Shown here piece by piece: positions 21,491 to 32,154 of a stretch of DNA of 64,000 bases (positions within the stretch are counted from its first letter, which is position 1; the number at the start of each line of letters is the position of its first letter). The translations under genes were made by a program, and so were the position numbers. Origin of the DNA: Tetracladium setigerum (lineage: Eukaryota; Ascomycota; Leotiomycetes; Helotiales). The stretch covers positions 372,001 to 436,000 of the forward strand of contig PZJY01000011.1 of the NCBI GenBank assembly GCA_031472005.1, given 5' to 3'. The notes below the pieces were generated by a model, which was given only the letters and a program-made list of their open reading frames with translations, made no database searches and had not been told where the DNA came from.

Positions 21491-24400
21491 GTGGACAGGC
21501 GAAAACCGACTATTCCACTAACGATCTTCGGTCGAAGCAACACAAGCAGCACGACTGGCGATGGATCTTCGGCCGACAAGAAAGGTCCCCTGGGACTGAA
21601 TACTTTGTATGATCCATATGATGCTATTGCGGACTTGGTATTTGTCCACGGACTTGGAGGAGGCTCGGAAAGCACTTGGACTGAATCACACAATGGAGCT
21701 CTGGATCTCGCTCTGTACTGGCCGGAACGCTGGCTACCACAAGAAGATGGCTTTGGTGATGTCCGGATACATTCTTTCGGCTATGATTCAAATTGGACGA
21801 AGGAGAGCACCTTGAACATTTACGATTTCGCAAAGTCGCTTCTTGTCGCCATAATGGACTGCCCCGCAATTATCAAGAGAAACTCAAACGTGTGTTGAAC
21901 ATCTCCGTAAGCTTATTAGAACCTCGATATCTAACCCTTTCAGATTCCGTTAGTCTTTGCGGCGCATAGTATGGGAGGGCTTGTTATCAAGAAAGCATAC
22001 ATAATCTCGCGAGCCTCACGCGAATATACCGTTATTGCTACGCGAACCAAGGCAATGTTCTTTCTTGCCACACCTCACCGCGGATCCGATTTAGGTGCCA
22101 CGTTCACTAAAATTCTCAGCTTATCATCTGGGAGTCGACCATTTGTTACGGACCTCCATCGGAACTCTCAAATTACGCAATCAATAAACGATGAATTTCC
22201 AACATTGTGCGAGAATTTGCAACTGTACTCATTCTATGAAACCATGCCGACAAGTGTAGGACCGGTCAAAGCTATGATTGTGGAACGAGATATGGCCACA
22301 CTTGGCTATAGAAACGAGCGCACAGCATATCTCAATGCAGACCATCGCCATGTTGTCAAGTTTCTCACCCGCGAGGATGTCAATTACAAAACTATTCGGA
22401 ATGCTTTAGCAGCGGTATTCCATGGGCTGAGGCAAGAGGCACTGCCGACTACTGACAGAAAGGCTCTGGCCGACCTGCAAGATCAGCTAAGTGTATGTTT
22501 AGCAACCTCAGAGCCTCCCGCCGATGATCTGATGGCGGTAGAGTCTGTGAGAATGCCAGGATCATGTGAGTGGATTTTGGATAGAAAGTCTTTCTTGCAA
22601 TGGAAAGACTCGCCTTCCTCCGGAATTTACTGGGTTAGCGCGAAGCCAGCAACAGGAAAATCCATTCTATGTGGATTTGTTATCAAGCATCTGAGAGACG
22701 CAGCTCTCACATACTGTTACTACTTCTTTTCCAATGCGGACAAGGATAAGTCTCGGATATCATCATGCCTACTATCTCTAGCATGGCAAATGGTCGTAGC
22801 TCAACCAGAGATGATGGAGCCGATTATCGAAATCTGCACCAAAGATGGCGGCATTAGTAAATTGACAGATCACCGGACTATCTGGAGAAAGTTGTTTATT
22901 GAAGGGATCTTGCGTCTAAAGCCTCGAAGATTTTATTTGGTGTTAGATGCCCTCGATGAATGCGGTGAAAACGTGGAGCTCGTCGCATATCTCCTAAAGT
23001 TGACCGAGGCGTGCGATGGGCGAATATTCGTCACCAATCGACGCCGCTTTGAGGCTCCGAAAAATCTTGGTGCCTTGACGGCCAAGGTCTACGCCGAAAT
23101 AATAGAGCCGGACGAGACGAAAAACGATATTGCTCTGTACCTGCGAGAAAACATTGACAATTTACCACAATCAACAGACGAGGAGCGGATAGACATGGTG
23201 GACACCATTCTGGACAAGTCAGCTGGTTGCTTCCTCTGGGTCAATCTAGTGTTCCAACAATTGAGCAATGGCCAAACTGCATCAGACACGCAGCGAATTC
23301 TAGAGGAAACCCCGAGCGATATGGACGACCTTTACTTGAGAATACTGAGTGGAATGTCAGATGAGCCCAGGGTAAGGACATGGCAAAAGCAATCTTGAAT
23401 TGGGTCGTTTGCTCAGCGAGGCCGATGACTGTCGATGAGCTTCATAAGGCTCTTGAGATCGACTTGAACGACTCTATTCACAATGTTGCACGCGCGATTG
23501 AAACAACTTGTGGACAACTCGTGTACTTGGATTCTAAGTCCCGAGCACATGTCATCCACCAAACTGTAAAAGAGCATTTGCTAAACGACAAGAGCTCAGA
23601 ATTTTCCATTCATCGAAAGACTGGAAATAAGAGATTAGCAATGGTTTGCCTCAAATATCTTTCCGATGCTGATATGGGAGGCGGGAAACGTCGGCCTAGC
23701 GCCAACGGATTGCCGCCGGTTCGATCACCTTTTGTCGCCTATGCCAGTACCTATTTGTCGAATCATATCGCCTTTATTGACTCCACGGACGACGAATTCA
23801 TCGTTGCCCTGGCGACATTCTTGTCATCCCCAAATGTGCTGCACTGGATTGAATACTTGGCATCCCAAAAAGGCCTTGATTGTCTTATTCAAACTGGAAA
23901 CGCGTTCGCACATCTTCTCAGACGTCGCTCCAAGCACATGTCTCTTCTAGGGCTTCATGTAGCCATCATAAACTCTTGGGCCTCTGATCTCATTCGTATA
24001 GCAACAAAATTTGGCAAGACTCTGACTGCTTCACCATCCTCAATTTTCAACCACATCCCGCCCTTCTGTCCACCCGAAAGCGCTATCAGAAAACAATTTG
24101 GAAACTCTCCTAGAAATATCTCAGTCGTTGGACTTTCAGCTACTGCTTGGGACGATTGTCTTTCTACTATTTATTTTTCAGACGCGTATGTCACGGCCGT
24201 AGCGGCGTCGGACAAATATTTTGCGATTGGGCTTAGTACTGGAAAGGTGGTTATATACCAAGATACGACCTGCGAAGAGCTGAAAGTTCTTGACTGCAAG
24301 GAACCTGTCCGATTCATTACATTCTCGGCATTTTCAAACTCCCTTGCAACTTGTGGCATCAAGAAGTTGCAAATATGGTCTCTCGACACATGGAACCAGA

Positions 24401-26195
24401 CTTGGAAGTTTGATTTACGCCAAATGTGCATGTCGGTCGTGTTCATAGAGGACGATCAATTTTTACTTGCGGCAATGAGAAACAATGAACTCATCGAGTA
24501 CAATCTCGAGACGGGAGAACGTGCAGACCCGTTGGAGTGGACAATGGACGAAGAAGGAAGGCCAGCCAAAACCTTTAGGCGCCCAAGTAGTGTGGTCATG
24601 AGTGCCAGTCAGTATCAACTTGCTGGGATATATCGTGGGCAGGATATTTTGCTGTGGGATCTAAATGGGGATCGCGGCTACGAAACATACAACAAAGACA
24701 CTGGATTGTCAACATCGAAAGACAGCAGACAAAACACAACCTTGTATGCCGTGGTGTTTAATCCAGCACCGCTCTCTACCCTTTTTGCGGCAAGTTATTT
24801 TGAGGGAGATATCGTGGTCTTCGATACTGCCGATGGAAGTCGAAAAGAGAGCGCGCAAGCAAGTGCACAATCATTATCAGTCTCACCAAATGGCCGTACG
24901 CTTGCCAGCTTTGATTCTTCTGGAATGGTGCAAGTCTTCGATTTTGAAACTTTGAAGCCTATTTTCCGCATACAATCTCGAGATTGGGGGATCAAAGCTT
25001 TGTGCTTCAACGGGGATGGATCTCGACTTCTGGTTGGCCGAGGTTCTCAATGCAAAATATGGAACCCAGTTGCGTTGTTGCGACAGGACGATGAGATTGA
25101 GAACAGCGATACTATCTCGGTCTCAACTGCTGCTCAAGAACATTTTGATAACTCTGGGGATGAGGTACTGATCACCGCTATTTGCGAACATGACAGCGGG
25201 CTTGTATTCTTCTGTGGCAAGGATGACGGTTCCGTATCTTTGTATAGCACAAGAGATGGAAGGCAACTCAAGCTTCTTTACAAACACCCAGACGGAGCAC
25301 CAGTTCTGTCCCTCTTCATCGATGCAAAAAGTCAAATAATCGGTAGCTCAGCAGCATCCGGTCGAATCATGACCCACAAACTGATCAGGGTTCGGAATGA
25401 CTGGGAAGTGAAAAGTGCCCAGTTTGACACGAAATTTGGATTTGCGATCGAGCAAGTACTGAGTAACGATGGAAACAGTCGCATGCTGGTTTGTTCACAA
25501 GGCGTGGACACATTGTATGATGTGAAAGATGGTCGAAATACAATCCTGGCGACCAGAACGAGAGCTGGCGACATTCCTCATAGATGGGCAGCGTTGCCAA
25601 ACAAGCGCGATCTGATTCTAGTACAGGGTCACCATGCACACATCTTCAGCTGGGATACGCTACAATGCTTAACCGGAGAAACCGGTATTCTTTTGGAAGG
25701 GGATGACTCATTAGAAGCCAACATAGAATCCATCACACCCTGCTACAACGGACTGATAATCGCGACGGCATTCTCCCACTTCCGCCAATCGCACACCAAA
25801 CGCTCCAATCTATTCCTCTTCCCCACATCATCCTTCGATGCATCCTCTGCTCCCCCGCCTCAGCAACTCCAGTACCAAATTCGCACACTCTCTCTTCACA
25901 GGTCGAGTATCTGATTGGACCATATGCCAAACGACTCATCTTCCTCCATGCGTCGGGTTGGATCTGTTCGGCCGACCAAGAGACCTTCGCCATCGTTCAG
26001 CATTTCTTCGTCCCGACGGATTGGTTGAGCTCGAATCTAGAATTGATGATCAGAGTGACGAGTTCGGGAGATATTTTGTTTGTGAGAGGTGATGAGGTGG
26101 CAGTCATTAAGAGGGGGTTGGATACTAATGAGACTGGAGTTGCTTCTAGACCTGGAAGACGGCCACCGTTAAGGCCGCCGGGGAGGAGTGGATGA
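21491..26195 (+). CDS. NLR-like protein: alpha/beta hydrolase, NACHT, WD-type propeller (two apparent frame breaks)
   Basis: A STAND/NLR-type protein, the class that includes fungal heterokaryon-incompatibility and non-self sensors. Exon A ends at 21889; a 54-base intron (GTGTGT...CTAAC...CAG, 21890-21943) is followed by 21944-26195. The N-terminal SesB-like hydrolase shows VFVHGLGGGSESTW, the nucleophile elbow AAHSMGGLV and TPHRGSDLG. The NTPase has Walker A VSAKPATGKS and Walker B FYLVLDALDEC. From about 24,170 the protein looks like a divergent beta-propeller (for example VVIYQDTTCEEL, KLQIWSLDTW). Frame is lost by one base at 23370-23377 (GGG or GG) and at 25901-25902 (GG). With both repaired the sequence runs on through VEYLIGPYAKRLIFLH to TGA at 26193-26195, and exon B encodes about 1,417 residues. 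The true start lies upstream of an apparent splice acceptor at 21490-21491, perhaps ATG 21431, unresolved. Confidence 0.83.
21890..21943 (+). other. Intron in the NLR-like gene
   Basis: GTGTGT donor, TCTAAC branch point, CAG acceptor, phase 0, 54 bases. It joins the first part of the hydrolase domain to the nucleophile-elbow exon (NIPLVFAAHSMGG). Confidence 0.85.
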
Positions 26196-27371
26196 GTAGA
26201 TAAAAATGAGATTGTGACCATCGTAAGACAAAAATAAAGAATTCAAAGTTATATAATGTTATGAACCCGAGTACGTGATTTAATTTCTCTTTAAGCTTTA
26301 AGAGTTTTTGGAAAGGAATTTAATGTGCCTCACCTCGAACTTTATCTACCACCCCATTATTGTATGCAGTCTACCAACCCCGGAAGATCACCCCAACAAA
26401 GTGATGCAAGAAACCCTCCAGCATGTCCTACAAGCTCTATATTTCATGCACGAATTATTCTCCTTTCAGCCATGTTTGTATTCGGAGTTTAGAGGTTATG
26501 CCTACACACGATGTCCAGTCCGTGGGCGAGACGGGCGGGTGTGGCTCGGTAATGAGGTTCAGACAAAGCTGAGTTGTTGTCGATAAGTATATCTGTCAGA
26601 ACTTGATCACGACACTGTGCAGATATTTCATTTAAGTTTACTTCGTACTAGAGTCGATTAAATCGGTTGTTCCCTTCGCGTCTTTTGGTTTTCTCTCCTA
26701 GTGGCTACTCCGCAACGAAGCCGAGATCCTTTTGCCACAACCAACTTCATATACAAGGGACCTTGTGTGGTCCGTGGTACCACGTGCGGACGCCTGCTTC
26801 GATCACAAAACGTAATCTCATAAGAGGGTTTGGTAAGAAGGGACCTTTGTAGGATTTAGATTCTGATAATCCAGAAGAGGAGCTACAGTTGCTGTGCTCC
26901 AACCGGCTGACTAAAGCTGCCCATAATCTAACGCATGCAACTTCAACACGTTGTGAATCTAATGCAGCGATAAATCAAACAAGACATTTAAAGCGCTGCA
27001 TTTCCGTTATCTCCGTATGCCAGTGTTGAGTGTTGAGTATTGTGTCTTTAGTCTAAGTGAATAGGTATAAAAAGCTATCTAGGAACAATGCTTTCTCTAT
27101 TTCGATAACAATTCATCTTGTATTTTGGTTCACCTGAATTGCTTTGGAATGGATGAAGTTTTAACAACAGTCGATCCGCTTCCTCCTGGAGCAGTCGTTT
27201 TGTCTATGGGCGTTGGCCTAGACCGTGGAAGCATTATGCTCAATTCCCCAACCAGAAGTGCTACGGAATTTTGAATACTCCATATTTAGGAGAGACCCTT
27301 GCACGCTTCGCTAGTGGTATCAGGAATGGCAAGGCTCAATGTTCATTCGATGCAGATCCACCTCAAACGAA
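26196..27371. other. Convergent intergenic region
   Basis: This lies between the 3' ends of the NLR-like gene and the glycosyltransferase gene. Short ORFs only; no conserved motif or repeat recognised. Confidence 0.5.
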
Positions 27372-30338
27372 TCAGAAGTAATCTCTGTGCGAAACTTTCC
27401 AGAGTTCTCGCAGCTCCTCAAAAGTTCTCAGGATAGTCGCAACGTTGTACTGGCCGGGCACTGCGTGGTCGAAAAAATATTTCCCCTCCTGAAGCCGCTT
27501 CTCAGCAACTATAGTGCGAGTTTTTGCGTGATAACTTGCGTAGAGGCTTTTGCAGGCACCCTGCCCAGGATATGCGAGGAGACCTAATCCAGCTAGATCC
27601 GATAGTTAGTCGTTTACTCTTCAGCGTTTCAAGGACGGAGGCTCATATGCACTTACCAGATCCAGTCTTTGCCAGAAATCCTATGCCTCCTTTACCAAGT
27701 CCCTTTACAAATCCAAGAGCACCTTCATTCTTGGTGCCTCTGTATGGCTCAACAACCAAATCTGCCATGCCGCCCGCGATGCCGGTCACAAAAGACTTCC
27801 CTGCGACAATGGTTCCACTCTTGAAGTCCGTGATCTTGTCACGCTCTCGTACCTCACTACCATACAACTTGGGTACTGCTTTGAGCCCATCGGTAACAGC
27901 AAGAGGCACGCTCACAAAAATGCTCTGAAAGGGTCGCCCGATCGTGTTGCCCAGACTTTTCGCAGATGCCGCAGCCATAGCACCAGCTGTTCGAGCTCCG
28001 TTCCTCGAGGTATGTTGAGGGTTTAGATCGCGATTGGCCACAAGGCCGTGAGCGTCGGATTCCATGAAATCTTGGTCAGATGTTGATGCAATTTCAGTAC
28101 GACTCCTATCTCGCGACTTCTTATATTCGTCAATTGGTCCAGTGACAATACCAGCGGCGTCGCTCATAAAATTGAAGTACATTCCCAATGCGGCGGAAGT
28201 CGATGCTGTGACAGGATCCCAACGACGGTTCTCGATAACGATAGGTGCTGGCTGATGTCTGTCTCTATTGTAAGCTATCTTGATATGTGATGATTCGAAG
28301 GTCCGGTCAGTGGGTTTTGGGAAGGTAGACTCACAATTGAAGTTTGTGCAGGTCTACTTTCAAATGGTTTGACAGAGCTTGTGCTGCGATCCTGGAAAGT
28401 TTTATTTGAGATCTGCCAGAGCCATACGTCCAAGACGCTGGTAGACTTGGGAGGATATCACAGTGAAAGTTCTTCTGCGGAAGTGCTTTGTGGAAGGATT
28501 CAACAGCAGTCTTTACCCCTGACTCTGCCCGCATCTTGACTGCAATACCTTTTGCTGCATGCAGGGCCTCTGGCGTCAAACAAAAGCGTATCATTTCCGC
28601 AATCTTTTCTTTGCTTAGCGCCTTGTATGGGAGAGGTTCAGGGCCGGCCCCGGCAGTTGCTACCATGCTTCCCCAAAATGGCTGGCTGTGAGAAGATATT
28701 AGCTCGTGAAATATCAAGGAATCACGATTTATTTACTCTCCGAAGAATGGGACGATGGCAGTCGGCTTGCCATTTAATAGCCCACAAGCCGTTGTTCCGG
28801 CACCGCCGTGATGGATGACTGCCGCAACGTGCTGGAACAGCCACTCATGAGGACAATCCCCTAAAAACAAGACATCGTTTCCATTGCTTCGTCCATTGCC
28901 CAATTTACTCCAACCGCGAGAAACAACAGCCCGAGCACCTGCCAATTGAATGGCTTCAAGTATTATCGCCGTCATCTTATCAGGATCATCGATTACAATA
29001 CTTCCAAATCCAATGTATATTGGAGGCGGCCCATCAGTGAGGAATTTCCAAAGCTCATCGTGAGGTTCGAATGCTGGGGCTTCTCTAAAGAAGAATCCGC
29101 AAACATCTATAAAATCTAATCAGCACGGATCTGAGGATTTTTGATGCTTCTAAGTTCTATCGTCTACCTATGTGTGACGGCCAGTCGCTGGGTTTAGGTA
29201 CCAGCGCAGGGGACCAGCAATACGTGAAAGGAATTTGGAGTGATTCAGCAAGCATGGGACCTTCTGTCTCTGGGATTGGTTCAAGGTCGATCGATTTCCG
29301 CCACTTGTTGATGATATCTCCTAGACTTCCATGGAAGTTAGTTCAGATCTGACTGTCCCGAATTCGGTATTTACCCCCGCCATGTCATCCATTCCACAAT
29401 CATATATGATAAATAGTTCGAGTCACCACTTTGAAGATCCAGGCTAGCATTAGACATCTTAAGATTAGCCAGTGGGTGAGGGAATTCTCGGGTGCAGGAC
29501 CAAGGCATCGTGAACATGAGATGTGCCTGCAGATTTGAAATCAGTAACCGCGGCAAAGATTATTTAGGAGATGGAAACCTACTGGGCAGCCCAAGGCTTG
29601 AGCACAATGAACGTGTGCGAAACTTGGGGGATTAGCGATAATGGCATCCGCAGTAAATGGGATTCCCGTTTGCAAGTCTGCCTCGATGCAAGATTTCCAG
29701 CACCCATCGAGCATGGTACTTATCATTTTCCGTTTTGCTTGGATATCGCCCGCTAGCAGGCTGCCCATACTAGGTATTAGGCCGGGATTCTTAACCATAT
29801 ATGCCATGAGTTCGGCCGGGTCGCCACCAATGGGATAGAACTCCAGGCCATGTTGTCGTACGAAGTCTTCAAACACATTGTGCGTTGCGAGGCGCACACG
29901 ATGCCCATGCTTTTGAAGTTCATTCCCAATAGCAATAAACGGCTGTACATCTCCTCGGCTTCCGACTACTTGGATGACGATGTTGAGTCTGAAAACTCTC
30001 CTTGGTACTACCTCATCATATTTGGGTGGTGGTGTAGGCGGCCGCGCGCATTCCTCCTTCTCAGGCGCTGGTATGAATTTGGAAAGAGCACGACTGAGTC
30101 TCGAGTCCAGATAGACATCAATCCGGCCGGTATCTACTCTGTGTCAGTTTTTACGGATCCAAGGTTCTTCGATTGACAAGAGAGTCGAAAAGAGACCCCA
30201 AACTTTACCTGTCATATTGACAGTCCCCTGCATCGAGGTGTCAGAGAAAGAAGCATCATCAGTCATTATGCCTGTGCCGGTGGTCCCTAGCTCAGGCATG
30301 TCGGTATTGGTAAGAAGTTTTTCGAAATCGGTCTTCAT
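27372..30338 (-). CDS. Sterol-glucosyltransferase-like protein with VPS13/ATG2-like C-terminal tail
   Basis: A GT1/GT28-type UDP-sugar transferase related to sterol 3-beta-glucosyltransferases. Eight exons on the - strand: 30338-30209, 30133-29583, 29526-29375, 29325-29168, 29106-28737, 28685-28335, 28258-27657, 27583-27372; the total is exactly 842 codons with stop and no frame break. The N-terminal acceptor-binding lobe has VIQVVGSRGDVQPFIAIG and FYPIGGDPAELMAYMVKNPG. The C-terminal lobe has IYIGFGSIV, then HHGGAGTTACG and PFFGDQPFWG, the sugar-nucleotide site. PH and GRAM domains of Atg26 are absent. The last roughly 200 residues contain FVTGIAGGMADLVVEPYRG and GALGFVKGLGKGGIGF, resembling the Gly/Lys-rich C-terminal region of VPS13/ATG2 proteins. 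It faces away from the RTA1-type gene across an 818-base shared upstream region. Confidence 0.9.
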
Positions 30339-31156
30339 AATTGTGATAAAGCGCGAGAAGAAGGACGGCAGAAGATAGTTCAGCAACGAGGAATACAACA
30401 AACTCGGTTTGTCTTATGTCAGTTAAGAACAAAACGGTTTTTAACTAATGTTTAACTAATGCAATATTTAAAACCGGATCACCACTGTTTGATGGATGGT
30501 GAGTCAAGCTCGAAACCTTATTATTGTCGACGAATCATCAGAGTCAATGCACCTTCAAAATACTTCGTACGTTCTTTGCTACACTTGAGCCACAGTAATA
30601 CTCGATAACAGTTGCCGCCAATCTTGACCATTATCGCCTCAACAGCACTGCGGCGCATTCCAGAGTCCACTTTGGAAAGCTTAGAATGATCACAGATTTG
30701 GCTTGCACATTATTCGTGGTCAAACGCGTGTCAAACGCGTGTCAGGCAATTGAGCCGTACCATGTTCGAAAGCGTACAGAACATGTCGTGCAGAGGAGAG
30801 CGTATTCGCCGTATTTATCGTATTCACGTCTCGTCTTCCGAGTAACGTGACCCGGGTCGCCAGATGGGCGACGACAACCCAATCACATCGTCGCGTATTC
30901 GCGCCGCGTCCGCATCGTATTCGAGAATATTGCACACTACAGTACCTAGCACCCACCGCGCAAATGAGGAGAAGAAAGTAGCGAGGAGGTTTAATTGCGA
31001 CTTTTATTGAAAAGGAGGAGATCCGCAAGAATGCTCAAGTCTTTAAGAAGCAGCAAGTCCAGTCGCCGCAGTCATTTCGCATACAATTTTGAACGTTCTT
31101 GATATAGGATCAAAAGCTGTACTGCACATACAACAGAATTACCAACACACGGCAAA
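30339..31156. promoter_or_regulatory. Shared divergent promoter region
   Basis: This 818-base region separates the start codons of the glycosyltransferase (-) and the RTA1-type gene (+). It contains a direct repeat TCAAACGCGTG (30720-30730 and 30730-30740 region) with two ACGCGT sites, a CCAAT box (CCCAATCAC near 30880-30890) and repeated CGTATTC words between 30800 and 30925. These could be regulator sites serving both genes; this is inference from arrangement. Confidence 0.45.
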
Positions 31157-32154
31157 ATGGTCTGCAGAGAGGATTACCGGACGGCGGAATTTGCACTGTA
31201 TCGATATGTGCCTTCCGTCCCAGCAGCAGTCCTTTTCTGTGTCCTCTTTCTGTTATCCTTTTTCTTGCACTTGCTGCAAATGTGGAAAACGAAAACTTGG
31301 TATTTAACATGTCTGGTTGTGGGATGTCTCCGTAAGCTCTCACCTGCTGGCACAACACCATGGCACTGAAGTTCCTTGGATGCTAACACTTTGAAATACA
31401 GTTGAATTTATTGGTTATGCTGGACGAGCGGCATCTGCGTCGCAAGAAGTGAATTGTTGGACAATTGGCCCTTACATCATTCAAGGAATATTCACTCTGG
31501 TCCCTCCAGCTCTTTTCGCTGCGTCCATTTACATCATCCTCGGCCGCATCATTCTCCTCACCGAAGGAGAGTCCCACTCCATGATCAGACAATCGAAACT
31601 TACGAAAATATTTGTATGGGGGGACGTCGTATGCTTCTGGCTGCAAGGAGGAGGTAACACAACCCCTTCACAACCCATTAATGAAGCAAGGCACTAATTG
31701 CATATCATCAGGTGGTGGCCTCCAAGCAGCAACTAAGAGCGAAATGCTTCCTAAAATCGGCAAGTACGTCGTCATTGCCGGCCTTGTACTTCAAATCATC
31801 TGGTTCGGATTCTTCCTTGTAGTCACCTATACCTTCCACCGACGAATGCTGCTGGTCCCGACTGCCCGTGCGCAACAACCGGAAATTCGATGGCAGAGTT
31901 ACCTCAATACGCTGTATATTTGCAGCGCTCTTATCATGGTCCGTTCTTTGTTCCGTGTCCTGGAGTATGGTTTAGGAAATAATGGCTACCTCATGGCGAA
32001 TGAATGGTGTCTATTTATCTTCGATACAGTCCCAATGTTGATGGTTGTGGTTTGGTTGCACTGGAAGCACCCTAGTGAGATTGGACTTTTGCTACAAGGG
32101 ACGAAACCAGTGACGAATGGATTCAAGCTCGTTACCTTCCGCCCAAAGCTCTGA
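31157..32154 (+). CDS. RTA1-like lipid-translocating exporter family membrane protein
   Basis: A seven-helix integral membrane protein of the RTA1/RSB1 family; yeast members confer resistance to 7-aminocholesterol or act in sphingoid-base release. Exons 31157-31331, 31402-31653 and 31712-32154 give 289 residues with clean phases. Family features: YRYVPSVPAAVLF at the N-terminus, LLEFIGYAGRAAS at the start of TM3 region, LVPPALFAASIYIILGRII, FVWGDVVCFWLQGGGGG (the QxxGGG signature), and FRVLEYGLGNNGYLMANEW before the last helix. Hydrophobic segments are regularly spaced and the C-terminus is short and basic. It shares its upstream region with the glycosyltransferase, suggesting a common role in membrane lipids. 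Confidence 0.92.

Noticed and set aside
25872..25901. 30-base intron near the end of the NLR-like gene
   Set aside because: It is too short, and its length is a multiple of three so it would not correct the frame.
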